A stretch of 64,000 nt of DNA from Rufibacter sp. XAAS-G3-1 (GTDB lineage Bacteria; Bacteroidota; Bacteroidia; Cytophagales; Hymenobacteraceae). Positions 25,551 through 33,797 of the stretch are shown piece by piece. The notes under the pieces were generated by a model that searched no databases, was not told the origin of the DNA, and worked only from the letters and a program-made list of their open reading frames with translations. Within the stretch, counting starts at the first letter, position 1. Each line of letters begins with the position of its first letter. The stretch lies in NCBI RefSeq assembly GCF_013623775.1, contig NZ_JABFAM010000015.1, positions 1-64,000 of the forward strand, written 5' to 3'. A program made the translations under genes and the position numbers.

Positions 25551-25659
25551 AGATTTTGCCCCTGCCAGAACAATGGCAAAAGTAGTTGCTCTGTTAAACT
25601 CTGGCTAGAACCATCTTCAATAACCAAACCTAAAACAAACAGTATTGCGCATTCCCACT

Positions 25660-26127
25660 ATGAAAAAAGTTTTCCTTCTCTTAAGCTGCTGCGCTTTCAT
25701 GGCCGCCTGTAACAGCAATTCTTCTACCACCAATGAAGGTGCCCTGGAAAGTGCAAGCGCTGATTCTTCTGCGGCCGCGAACATCAGTGCCGCTACCCGC
25801 CAGTCTGACGCAGGCACCAGCAGCCTGAACATAGGGACAGACCGTGCCGCGGGCACCGGCATAGATTCGCATGAGAACGGGCCCAAACTGATTGCCCAGT
25901 CAGATTGCACCGGTTGCCATAGAGTAGACCAGAAACTAGTGGGCCCCGCCTACCAGGCAGTGGCGGATAAATACGAGAACAACGAAAAAGCTACCCAGTA
26001 CCTGGCCGGGAAAATCATCAATGGCGGGAGCGGCGTTTGGGGCCCGGTGGCAATGACGCCGCATCCCAACTTAAGCGAAGAAGATGCCAAGCAAATGGCC
26101 CAGTACATCCTTTCACTCAAAAAATAA
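25660..26127 (+). CDS. c-type cytochrome lipoprotein
   Basis: Protein of 155 residues. Lipoprotein signal MKKVFLLLSCCAFMAAC with the lipobox Cys at about residue 17, then a 60-residue Ser/Ala/Thr-rich linker. One haem-binding site CTGCH (about 84-88) and the distal Met in GPVAMTPHPNL make it a class I cytochrome of the c551/c552 type. It is the likely electron acceptor for the GMC dehydrogenase system. The ATG at 25660 fits the signal peptide better than an earlier Met at 25645. It is followed 12 bp later by the DUF1080 gene. Confidence 0.92.
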   Translation: MKKVFLLLSCCAFMAACNSNSSTTNEGALESASADSSAAANISAATRQSDAGTSSLNIGTDRAAGTGIDSHENGPKLIAQSDCTGCHRVDQKLVGPAYQAVADKYENNEKATQYLAGKIINGGSGVWGPVAMTPHPNLSEEDAKQMAQYILSLKK

Positions 26128-26139
26128 AAAAAGTCAACC

Positions 26140-26883
26140 ATGGTCTTCCAGAAAATTCTCCCGCTTCTAGCAATAGGTGCTTTTTGCGCCTGCACGCCTT
26201 CCCCCACTAAAACAGCTATGGATAACAACCAGTCGGCGGGCTCTTCTGCCCAAGCTTCCTTCCGTCCTTTGTTTGACGGGAAAACCACCAAAGGCTGGCA
26301 CACCTATGGGCAAGCCACGGTAGGCAGGGCCTGGGTGGTAGACAACGGTACCCTGCACCTGAACACCGCCAACAAGAAGAACTGGCAGAAAGGCGACGGC
26401 GGGGACATTGTGACAGAGGAAAGCTTCGATAATTTCCACCTGAAACTGGAGTGGAAGATTGCGCCTAAGGGCAACAGCGGCATTATCCTGTTTGTGCAGG
26501 ATGAACCCGCCAAGTACCCCAACACCTGGAACACCGGCCCCGAGGTGCAGGTACTGGACAACGAGGGCCACCCCGATGCCAAAATCCACAAGCACCGCGC
26601 CGGCGATTTGTATGATTTAATCGCCAGCAACCCAGAGACGGTGAAGCCTGCCGGTCAATGGAACCAGGTGGAGATCATCAGTAGCAAGGGCCAGTTGGAG
26701 ATTAGACAGAACGGCAAAAAAGTAGTCACCACCACCCTCTGGGACGATAACTGGAAAGAGATGGTGGCCGGAAGCAAGTTCAAAAACATGGCTGGTTTCG
26801 GGACTTTCAAATCTGGGAAGATTGCCTTGCAAGACCACGGCGATGACGTGTGGTACCGGAACATCATGATCAAGCGGCTGTAG
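26140..26883 (+). CDS. DUF1080 / 3-keto-disaccharide hydrolase family lipoprotein
   Basis: Protein of 247 residues. Lipobox GAFCAC near residue 18. The DUF1080 (PF06439) beta-sandwich follows: FRPLFDGKTTKGWHTYG, GDIVTEESFDNFHLKLEWKI, GNSGIILFVQDEP, TGPEVQVLDNEGHPDAK and DVWYRNIMIKRL. Members of this family cleave 3-keto-glycosides, a bond-breaking route that starts with oxidation at C3. Its place behind the dehydrogenase and cytochrome genes and ahead of two isomerase-like genes agrees with that. Likely periplasmic. The exact sugar is unknown. Confidence 0.88.
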   Translation: MVFQKILPLLAIGAFCACTPSPTKTAMDNNQSAGSSAQASFRPLFDGKTTKGWHTYGQATVGRAWVVDNGTLHLNTANKKNWQKGDGGDIVTEESFDNFHLKLEWKIAPKGNSGIILFVQDEPAKYPNTWNTGPEVQVLDNEGHPDAKIHKHRAGDLYDLIASNPETVKPAGQWNQVEIISSKGQLEIRQNGKKVVTTTLWDDNWKEMVAGSKFKNMAGFGTFKSGKIALQDHGDDVWYRNIMIKRL

Positions 26884-26963
26884 ACGGCAGGCCCCGCCTC
26901 TTCGGCAAAGCCCGAGAAAGTAAAACGGAAACGGTAACGTGCCCCCATCATTTTGGTACTCTT

Positions 26964-27848
26964 ATGTCAGATAACAATAGAAGAACGGCCATCAAAGGAA
27001 TATTGGCCACCGCCGCCTTAACCGCCACCGGGTCTTTGTCGGGCTTTGCCCAAAACGAGCAGAAAATGGAAGCCGCCTATTCCCTGAAGGGAAACATCAA
27101 CCACTCGGTATGCCGCTGGTGTTTCAATGACTTGTCTGTAGAAGAACTGTGCGTGGCCGCCAAGGGAATGGGCCTGAAAGGCATTGACCTGGTAGGCCCT
27201 AAAGACTGGCCCATCCTGCAGAAGCACGGCCTGGTTTCCACCATGTGCAACGGCGCCGAAATCAGCCTTACCCAAGGCTGGAACCACCCGCAGTACCACG
27301 CCCCGCTTCTGAAGAATTACACAGAGATGATCCCCCTGGTTTCCAAAGCCGGGTACACCAACCTCATCTGCTTCAGCGGTAACCGCAACGGCCTGGATGA
27401 CGAGACCGGCTTGAAGAACTCAGCAGAAGGCCTGAAAAAGCTGCTGCCTTTGGCCGAGAAACACAAAGTAGTGCTGGTGATGGAGCTCCTGAACAGCAAG
27501 GTCAACCACAAAGACTACCAATGTGACCGTACCGCCTGGGGTGCCGAACTGGCCCGGCGGCTGGGTTCTGAGAACTTCAAACTGCTGTATGACATCTACC
27601 ACATGCAGGTAGACGAAGGCAACGTGATCCAGACCATTCGGGAAAACCATCGCTACATTGCGCATTACCACACGGCCGGGGTGCCGGGCAGGCACGAGAT
27701 TGATGACACGCAGGAACTCAATTACCCCGCCATCATGCGCGCCATCAAAGCCACCGGTTTCAAAGGCTTCGTGGCGCAGGAATTTATCCCGCAGGCCAAA
27801 GACAAATTAGCCTCCCTGAGAAAAGCCGTTCAGATCTGCGATGTCTGA
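26964..27848 (+). CDS. hydroxypyruvate isomerase-like TIM-barrel protein, exported
   Basis: Protein of 294 residues. Tat-like signal NNRRTAIKGILATAALTATG, cleavage near GFAQ (about residue 30). The AP-endonuclease-2/Hyi-type TIM barrel follows: HSVCRWCFNDLSVEELC, GLKGIDLVGP, VMELLNSKVNHKDYQCD, LLYDIYHMQVDEGNVI, HYHTAGVPGRHEI and FKGFVAQEF. The Glu, His and Asp residues in these segments are the expected metal ligands. Paralogues in similar loci epimerise or hydrate 3-keto sugars. The start at 26964 is chosen from the signal peptide. It lies 80 bp after the DUF1080 gene. Confidence 0.85.
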   Translation: MSDNNRRTAIKGILATAALTATGSLSGFAQNEQKMEAAYSLKGNINHSVCRWCFNDLSVEELCVAAKGMGLKGIDLVGPKDWPILQKHGLVSTMCNGAEISLTQGWNHPQYHAPLLKNYTEMIPLVSKAGYTNLICFSGNRNGLDDETGLKNSAEGLKKLLPLAEKHKVVLVMELLNSKVNHKDYQCDRTAWGAELARRLGSENFKLLYDIYHMQVDEGNVIQTIRENHRYIAHYHTAGVPGRHEIDDTQELNYPAIMRAIKATGFKGFVAQEFIPQAKDKLASLRKAVQICDV

Positions 27849-27889
27849 TCTGCTCTTCTTCCAGTGAACCGTTTAGAGCTTGTTTAAAC

Positions 27890-28852
27890 ATGATGAACAA
27901 CAGAAGAGCTTTTTTACAGAAGTTCGGGTTACTGTCAGCGGGAGTTGCTTTTGCGCCCTCGCTGCTCACTCCCTGCGATTCTTCGCCCCAAAACACCGGC
28001 AGTACCGCCGCCGCCTCGGGCGCGACGGGAGCCAGCGCCGCTGGTGCCGGGAATTCCCGCATCAGCAACATTGGTGTCCAGCTCTACACCCTGCGGGAGC
28101 TTTTGCCGAAGGACGTGAAGGGTGTGATTGGGAAAGTGGCGCAGATTGGGTACCAGGACGTAGAAACCTACGACTATTCTCCCCAGACCGGCTACTGGAA
28201 CCTTGCCCCCAAAGCCTTCAGAGAACTGTTGCAAGCCAATCACCTGGTGTCTACCAGCGGGCACTATGAATTTGGGCAGTACATGAAAGACGGCAACACT
28301 GATGTGGTGAAGCGTTACATTGAAGCAGGAAACCTGGTGGGGCATACCCACATTACCGTGCCTTACCTGGACGAGGAACTGCGTGGCTCCGCTGATGGCT
28401 ACAAAAAAATCGCGGAGAAAATAAACAAGGCCGCCGAACTGTGTAACGCCTCTAACCTGAAGCTGGCCTACCACAACCACGATTTCGAGTTCAAAACCTA
28501 CGGTGACACCACCGGCTATGACATCCTGCTCAAAGAAACCGACCCTGCCTTGGTAAGTTTTGAGGCCGATTTGTTCTGGATGGAAAGAGCAGGCCACAAA
28601 CCGGTAGACCTGTTCAACCAGCACAAAGGCCGTTTTGTGATGTGGCACGTAAAGGACATAGACAAGAATTCACCAAGCCTGAACACCGAGATTGGGAGCG
28701 GCACCATGGACTACAAAGCCATCTTCGCGCAAGCCCAGACGTCTGGCGTAGACCGCATCTTCGTAGAGCAGGAAAACTTCGCCCCCGGCATGGATCCTTT
28801 CCAAAGCCTCAAACAAAGCCATGATTACGTGAAAAACACGTTGCTGGCCTAA
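27890..28852 (+). CDS. sugar phosphate isomerase/epimerase-like TIM-barrel protein, exported
   Basis: Protein of 320 residues. Tat-type signal NNRRAFLQKFGLLSAG, then an Ala/Gly/Ser-rich linker to about residue 55. The barrel has IGVQLYTLRELLPKDVKGVI, IGYQDVETYDYSP, HITVPYLDEELRG, LAYHNHDFEFKTYGDT, SFEADLFWMERAGH, FVMWHVKDID and RIFVEQENF; His and Glu/Asp in these form the usual divalent metal site. This family acts in 3-keto-glycoside breakdown in some bacteria, which fits the neighbours, but the true substrate is unknown. The sequence just before the ATG, AGAGCTTGTTTAAAC, is a solitary end of the MITE-like element. Confidence 0.85.
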   Translation: MMNNRRAFLQKFGLLSAGVAFAPSLLTPCDSSPQNTGSTAAASGATGASAAGAGNSRISNIGVQLYTLRELLPKDVKGVIGKVAQIGYQDVETYDYSPQTGYWNLAPKAFRELLQANHLVSTSGHYEFGQYMKDGNTDVVKRYIEAGNLVGHTHITVPYLDEELRGSADGYKKIAEKINKAAELCNASNLKLAYHNHDFEFKTYGDTTGYDILLKETDPALVSFEADLFWMERAGHKPVDLFNQHKGRFVMWHVKDIDKNSPSLNTEIGSGTMDYKAIFAQAQTSGVDRIFVEQENFAPGMDPFQSLKQSHDYVKNTLLA

Positions 28853-28877
28853 GGCTTTCCATTCTTTTAAGCCTTGC

Positions 28878-28915
28878 CGTTTCAGGCCTGTTTTCCAAAA
28901 AGCAGGCCCGAAACG
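28878..28915. repeat. 38-bp palindrome family, copy 9
   Basis: CGTTTCAGGCCTGTTTT, loop CCAA, AAAGCAGGCCCGAAACG, 25 bp after the preceding stop. The outer GTTTC pairs with GAAAC, a paired change from GTTTT/AAAAC. Confidence 0.8.
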
Positions 28916-29150
28916 CGTTTGCAAGTTTCTGTTTCCTTCTCATGATTCTCCCATTAGTCAGAAAGCAGTTAAGCCGCAGTTCTGATTGTTGGTGAGAACA
29001 CCAACAACGGTGGGGAGGAAGTCTTGAGTAAGTTTTAGGGGTACCTCTTGTAGTATGCACCGGTTCATTATGTCCCATACCGTAGAGACAAGGCAACGCC
29101 TTGTCTTTGCATTTTCATGAATACGTTGCAGAGGATTGTTCGAATGGATT

Positions 29151-29188
29151 GCTTTTTGGCCCAGTTTCATTAAAACAGGCCAAAAAGC
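29151..29188. repeat. 38-bp palindrome family, copy 10
   Basis: GCTTTTTGGCCCAGTTT, loop CATT, AAAACAGGCCAAAAAGC: outer bases changed on both arms together. Confidence 0.75.
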
Positions 29189-29276
29189 CTAATTGAAGCT
29201 CTGAAAAACGTGAACTCGGCAATAGAGCGATCTGCTCAGTCGAAGAATCTTAGCCACACTTCTTATCTTTCCAGCA

Positions 29277-29432
29277 CGCATTCCGTCCCCCTTTGAAGGG
29301 GGTAGGGGGATGATTGCCCGTGCTGATCAGGCATTCCCGAGAATCATCTTTACATGTTTTCTAATATCTGTAGATCGTTCTTTAACCGCCCTTGTCATCC
29401 CCCTACCCCCCTTCAAAGGGGGACGGAATGCG
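29277..29432. repeat. CCCCCTTC inverted repeat element, copy 1 (156 bp)
   Basis: Arms of about 37 bp (29277-29313 and 29395-29432) contain GCATTCCGTCCCCCTTTGAA and its complement and are nearly perfect. The 80-bp centre differs from the second copy at 45183-45347. MITE-like. Confidence 0.65.
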
Positions 29433-29667
29433 TACCCTACTCTATGCAAAGAGCATGTGTCCCAAGGCGGAATTGACGCTTTTAGATGCTTCAGCACGGC
29501 CTTCGGCTTCTGTATAGCTCTTGCAATTCCCGTGTTCACGTTAAGAACATCCTGATGTAGGAAAAGTTACAGAGGAATCCTGCGCCAGTACAAAGAAGCT
29601 CAGCAACCTATTCAAACAATCCTTATCTTCACAAATCCCAAACTATCAACCTACTAACCCTTTTATT

Positions 29668-32600
29668 ATGAAGCAGTTTTTTACCAGCAACCTTTCTGGC
29701 TGGAAGAAACCCGTGTTGCTGCTTTGCACCTTGGGGCTGTTCTCTGAGGCGTCTTTGGCCCAGAACGCACCCGCCCCGGCAAAGAAAGACAGCCCCAAAA
29801 AAGAAGAGAAAAAAGACCTGCCTTTAGAAGCGGGCCGCACCATTGACATCAACACCAATGAAGGTTCCTGGCTGTCCTTGGATGTGCATCCCGCCGGAGG
29901 TCAGCTCATTTTCAGCATGTTGGGTGATTTATACCTGTTGCCCATGACCGGTGGCAAAGCCGAGCAACTCACCGAAGGCATGGCCCTGGACGTGCAGCCC
30001 CGTTTCAGCCCAGACGGAAAGTCCCTTGTGTTCTTGTCTGACCGTGATGGCAATGACAACGTGTGGGTGATGGATCTGGCTACCAAAAAGACCCGCCAGA
30101 TCAGCAAGAGCAAAAACGAGAACTTTCAGGCCGCCGAGTGGACACCTGATGGCGAATACCTGGTAGTGTCACAGGGTCGCCGTAACCTGAAGCTGCACCT
30201 GTACCACAAAGACAGCGGCGGCGGAACGCAACTGATTAAAACGCCGGAAACCCTGAAAACGGTGGAGCCGGCGTTTGGCAAAGACCCGCGCTACATCTGG
30301 TATTCGCGCCGCACGGGTGGTTGGAACTACAACGCGCAGTTGCCGCAGTACCAATTAGCCACCCTTGACCGCGAAACCGGGGAAACCGACACCAGAACTT
30401 CACGCTACGGTTCGGCATTCTCGCCCACCTTGTCCCCTGACGGTACCCTACTGGTGTACGGAACCCGTTACAACAACGAAACCGGCTTGATTATCCAGAA
30501 CCTGAAATCTGGTGATGAGAAGTGGCTGGCGTACCCGGTGCAGCGTGATGAGCAGGAATCCATCGCCCCCTTGGGCGTATTACCGGCCATGTCGTTTACG
30601 CCAGACAGCAAAGAAGTGGTGGCTTCTTACGGCGGTAAAATCTACCGTATTCCGGTAAGCGGCGGTCAGGCCAAGGAGGTTCCGTTTCAGGTAGATACCA
30701 AAATTGCCATCGGGCCGAAACTGGAGTTCAAGTACCCCATCAGCGATGACAAAACCATGAAGGTGACGCAAATCCGCGATGCGGCCATGTCTCCAGATGG
30801 CAAGCGTCTGGCGTTTACCGCGCTGGACAGGTTGTACATCACTGATTACCCGAACGGCACACCCAAACGCGTCACCACCAATGATTTTACTGAGGCGCAG
30901 CCTGCCTGGTCGCCAGACGGTAAGAGCCTGGCGTTTGTGACCTGGCACGAGAAAACCGGCGGCGCAATCTACAAAGTAGCCGCTACGGGCAAAGGCAAGC
31001 CAGAGAAGTTGACCGTGGAGAATTCTGTTTTCCAGGAGCCGGTGTGGTCGCCCAAAGGCGATAAAATCGTGTTCGTGAAAGGCTCGGCGCAGACGTATCG
31101 TGAGTCGGCAGGGCCGGGGGCGTTTGATGCACGGCAGACCATTAACTGGATCTCAGCGAAAGGCGGAGCCAGCACGTTTGTGACCAAAGCTAATTTGGGT
31201 GCGAACCCGCATTTTGTGCAAGGCGATGACCGCATTTATTTGTACAGCTCATCAGACGGGTTGATCTCCATCCGTTGGGATGGCACCGATAAGAAGCCGT
31301 ACGTGAAAGTGAAAGGCATTACCACCTTCGGCTCGTACGCCGACATGCTGGAGGAGGAGATGAGCCACAACCACCACCTGAACGAACGTGAGCCGCAGCA
31401 ACAGGCCTCTACCGCCACTACCATCATCAAAGCGCCTAAAGGCGACAAAGCCCTGGCCTTGATCAACAACGAGATCTACGTGGTAACCATCCCGTTTGTG
31501 GGCGGTGAAACGCCCACCATCTCTGTGGCCGACATTGCCAGTTCACAGTTCCCTTCCTGGAAATTGACCGATATTGGTGGTCAATTCCCGAGCTGGTCTG
31601 CTGACGGAAAGAGCGTGTACTGGTCTATCGGGAACGCCTTCTTCGCTTACAACATGGATGCCGCCTTCGCCAAGAAACGCGAGATGGAAGCGGCCGAGGA
31701 GCTGAAGAAAGATGCCAAACCCGCTACCGAAGTTAAGAAAGACAGCACCGGTGCCAAAGAAGCCCTGAAGATTGAAGGCTATAAGCCGGTAGAAACCAGA
31801 ATTGCGATTACCGTGCCGCGTGACATCCCCACCGGAAATATCCTGCTGCAAGGTGCCCGCCTCATCACCATGAACGGCGACGAGGTGATTGAAAACGGCG
31901 ACATCCTGATCCAGGACAACCGCATCAAAGCGGTGGGTGCTTCCGGTACTTTGACTGTTCCGCAGAACGCTACCGTGATGGACGTGAAGGGCAAAACCAT
32001 TACGCCGGGTTTTGTAGATACCCACGCGCACATGTGGCCCCGTTGGGGCGTGCACTCCAACCAGGTTTGGATTTACGCCGCTAACCTGGCCTACGGTGTC
32101 ACTACCACCCGCGACCCACAAACCGCCACTACCGACGTACTCACGTACAGCGACATGGTGGAAACCGGCAAGATGATAGGGCCGCGCGTGTACTCTACCG
32201 GCCCAGGCGTTGGGTACTGGTCGTATAACCTGAAAAGCTTAGACCACGCCAAAAGTGTGCTGAAGCAATACTCAGATTACTACAACACCAAGACCATTAA
32301 AATGTACCTGGTGGGCAATCGCCAGCACCGTCAGTGGATCATCATGGCCGCCAAAGAGCAAGGCCTGATGCCCACGACCGAAGGCGGTCTGGATTTCAAA
32401 CTGAACCTGACTGAGATTTTGGACGGTTACCCGGGCCACGAGCACTCGTATCCCATCTATCCGCTGTACAAAGACGTGCTGGAGTTTGTGTCTAAGTCAC
32501 AGATTGCCTACACGCCAACCCTGTTGGTGGCGTACGGCGGGCCTTGGGCCGAGAACTACTACTATGCCACTGAGAACCTGGCGGGTGATAAGAAGCTGAA

Positions 32601-33090
32601 CTACTTCACCCCTAAAGTGGAGTTAGATGAGAAATCGCGTCGCCGCGCGGGTTGGTTCATGAAAGAAGAACACATCTTTGACAAGCACGCCCAGTTTGTA
32701 AACCGCTTGGTGAAAGACGGTGGTCTGGCCGGGGTGGGTTCCCACGGACAGCTACAGGGCTTGGGTTACCACTGGGAACTTTGGTCTATCCAATCGGGGG
32801 GCATGAAGAACCTGGATGCCTTGAAAGTAGCCACCATCTTAGGCGCGAAATCCCTTGGGTTGGACGGTGATCTAGGTTCTATCCAGAACGGTAAACTGGC
32901 GGATTTGGTGATCATGGATCAGAACCCGTTGGAGAACATCCGGAACACCAATTCCATCAAATACGTGATGCGCAACGGCCGTCTCTACGATGCCAATACG
33001 CTGGATGAATTAGCGCCAACCAAGAAGAAAGCCCCAGACTTTGACTGGCACAGCGCGCTTCCGCTGGGCGTACCAGGTATTCAGGAATAG
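29668..33090 (+). CDS. secreted PD40 beta-propeller/amidohydrolase fusion protein
   Basis: Protein of 1140 residues. Signal peptide ends near LFSEASLAQ (about residue 31). A TolB/PD40 beta-propeller takes up about residues 70-680, with repeats such as VQPRFSPDGKSLVFLSDRDG, AEWTPDGEYLVVS and QPAWSPDGKSLAFVTW. The C-terminal amidohydrolase begins at about 720: GFVDTHAHMWPRWG with the HxH metal motif, PGHEHSYPIYPLY, and GVGSHGQLQGLGYHWELW, then GSIQNGKLADLVIMDQNPLE. The position that is a metal-binding Asp in most amidohydrolases falls in VGSHGQ, a feature I associate with this fused family. Substrate unknown, possibly peptides or cyclic compounds. A good terminator follows. Confidence 0.88.
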   Translation: MKQFFTSNLSGWKKPVLLLCTLGLFSEASLAQNAPAPAKKDSPKKEEKKDLPLEAGRTIDINTNEGSWLSLDVHPAGGQLIFSMLGDLYLLPMTGGKAEQLTEGMALDVQPRFSPDGKSLVFLSDRDGNDNVWVMDLATKKTRQISKSKNENFQAAEWTPDGEYLVVSQGRRNLKLHLYHKDSGGGTQLIKTPETLKTVEPAFGKDPRYIWYSRRTGGWNYNAQLPQYQLATLDRETGETDTRTSRYGSAFSPTLSPDGTLLVYGTRYNNETGLIIQNLKSGDEKWLAYPVQRDEQESIAPLGVLPAMSFTPDSKEVVASYGGKIYRIPVSGGQAKEVPFQVDTKIAIGPKLEFKYPISDDKTMKVTQIRDAAMSPDGKRLAFTALDRLYITDYPNGTPKRVTTNDFTEAQPAWSPDGKSLAFVTWHEKTGGAIYKVAATGKGKPEKLTVENSVFQEPVWSPKGDKIVFVKGSAQTYRESAGPGAFDARQTINWISAKGGASTFVTKANLGANPHFVQGDDRIYLYSSSDGLISIRWDGTDKKPYVKVKGITTFGSYADMLEEEMSHNHHLNEREPQQQASTATTIIKAPKGDKALALINNEIYVVTIPFVGGETPTISVADIASSQFPSWKLTDIGGQFPSWSADGKSVYWSIGNAFFAYNMDAAFAKKREMEAAEELKKDAKPATEVKKDSTGAKEALKIEGYKPVETRIAITVPRDIPTGNILLQGARLITMNGDEVIENGDILIQDNRIKAVGASGTLTVPQNATVMDVKGKTITPGFVDTHAHMWPRWGVHSNQVWIYAANLAYGVTTTRDPQTATTDVLTYSDMVETGKMIGPRVYSTGPGVGYWSYNLKSLDHAKSVLKQYSDYYNTKTIKMYLVGNRQHRQWIIMAAKEQGLMPTTEGGLDFKLNLTEILDGYPGHEHSYPIYPLYKDVLEFVSKSQIAYTPTLLVAYGGPWAENYYYATENLAGDKKLNYFTPKVELDEKSRRRAGWFMKEEHIFDKHAQFVNRLVKDGGLAGVGSHGQLQGLGYHWELWSIQSGGMKNLDALKVATILGAKSLGLDGDLGSIQNGKLADLVIMDQNPLENIRNTNSIKYVMRNGRLYDANTLDELAPTKKKAPDFDWHSALPLGVPGIQE

Positions 33091-33108
33091 ATTTCCTTGG
33101 AGGTTTAG

Positions 33109-33146
33109 AAAGGCCCCGCTTGCTTAGCAGGTGGGGCCTTTTGTTT
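33109..33146 (+). terminator. intrinsic terminator after the amidohydrolase gene
   Basis: AAAGGCCCCGC, a loop, then GTGGGGCCTTTTGTTTTT: GC-rich stem with a T-rich tail, 18 bp after the stop. Confidence 0.85.
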
Positions 33147-33179
33147 TTAGCCTGTTTTCAGGAAACTGGCCGGTAAACA
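33142..33179. repeat. 38-bp palindrome family, copy 11
   Basis: TGTTTTTAGCCTGTTTT, loop CAGG, AAACTGGCCGGTAAACA. Confidence 0.65.
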
Positions 33180-33274
33180 AATCAAGACCTGATATTAAAG
33201 CATTATCTGTTGTGGGGCAGCAAAGAAGTGAGAGTCATTCTGTTATGGTTCTTACGCAAAAAGCACCGCTGATT

Positions 33275-33312
33275 CGTTTTAGGGCTAGTTTGCGGAAAAG
33301 AGGCTTGAAACG
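33275..33312. repeat. 38-bp palindrome family, copy 12
   Basis: CGTTTTAGGGCTAGTTT, loop GCGG, AAAAGAGGCTTGAAACG. Runs straight into the composite block. Confidence 0.65.
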
Positions 33313-33460
33313 GCATTGGCATAGACACTCGTAGGAGCTGCGCGCACTACGAGGTCTTTGCAGTAGGCGGCATTGCGGAAGCAGACCGTAAGAAAGTACT
33401 GGCGCGAGACTCTAGTCTCGTGACAAAGGATGAAGCGAGTCTCCAGACTCGCCGGCAACC
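33313..33460 (+). repeat. composite repeat block, copy 2, including GAGACT module copy 3
   Basis: Contains GTAGGAGCTGCGCGCACTAC and GAGGTCTTTGCAGTAGGCGG, identical to the block at 20035-20190, and the module at 33398-33460. Confidence 0.7.
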
Positions 33461-33476
33461 ACCGGCAGTTTTGTCT

Positions 33477-33641
33477 AAGAGCTTGTTTAAATTTCATCTT
33501 TGCGCTACAAACGACCATAAAAAGAACCTGCGTTCTCCTTTTTCTCGCACCGTAGCGCTGCTACGCTGCTCAAAAAACGCTTCCGCAGAACCTTTCTCTG
33601 GCCGTTTTCGCCAGCAAACCTCAAATTTAAACAAGCTCTAA
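33477..33641. mobile_element. MITE-like element, copy 2 (165 bp)
   Basis: Perfect 17-bp terminal inverted repeats AGAGCTTGTTTAAATTT and AAATTTAAACAAGCTCT, flanked by TA. Almost identical inside to the copy at 24433-24597. Confidence 0.8.
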
Positions 33642-33652
33642 TGACTTAGTTG

Positions 33653-33690
33653 CGTTTCTTGCCTCTTTTAGCCAAAACAGCGCAGAAACG
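33653..33690. repeat. 38-bp palindrome family, copy 13 (degenerate)
   Basis: CGTTTCTTGCCTCTTTT, loop AGCC, AAAACAGCGCAGAAACG. Confidence 0.55.
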
Positions 33691-33744
33691 CTTTCGCGCC
33701 ATCCATTATTTTTCAGCGCAAGAAAGAACCTACTCTTGGCCATA

Positions 33745-33781
33745 AAAAAGGGAGGCTTCTGTCATGAAGCCTCCCTTTTAG
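33745..33781. terminator. bidirectional terminator between convergent genes
   Basis: AAAAAAGGGAGGCTTC, loop TGTCAT, GAAGCCTCCCTTTTA. Lies 16 bp after the OmpA gene's stop on the minus strand. Confidence 0.85.
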
Positions 33782-33797
33782 AATTGGTGGTGTGCTG

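Larger units (their letters stand above)
25220..25659. other. intergenic stretch of 440 bp with three palindromes
   Basis: Contains palindrome copies 6, 7 and a truncated 8 in series, plus a degenerate MITE end (GTTAGAGTTTTTCATAAAC near 25227). Likely a transcription boundary between subunit 3 and cytochrome c genes. Confidence 0.55.
28853..29667. other. intergenic stretch of 815 bp
   Basis: Holds palindrome copies 9 and 10 and one CCCCCTTC inverted repeat element (29277-29432). An ACCAACA/TGTTGGT-type short repeat lies near 28990-29010. No gene is supported. Confidence 0.55.
33091..33797. other. repeat-rich intergenic stretch of 707 bp
   Basis: In order: terminator, palindrome 11, palindrome 12, composite repeat block 2, MITE-like copy 2, palindrome 13 and a bidirectional terminator. 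All lie between two convergent genes. No coding frame is supported. Confidence 0.6.
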
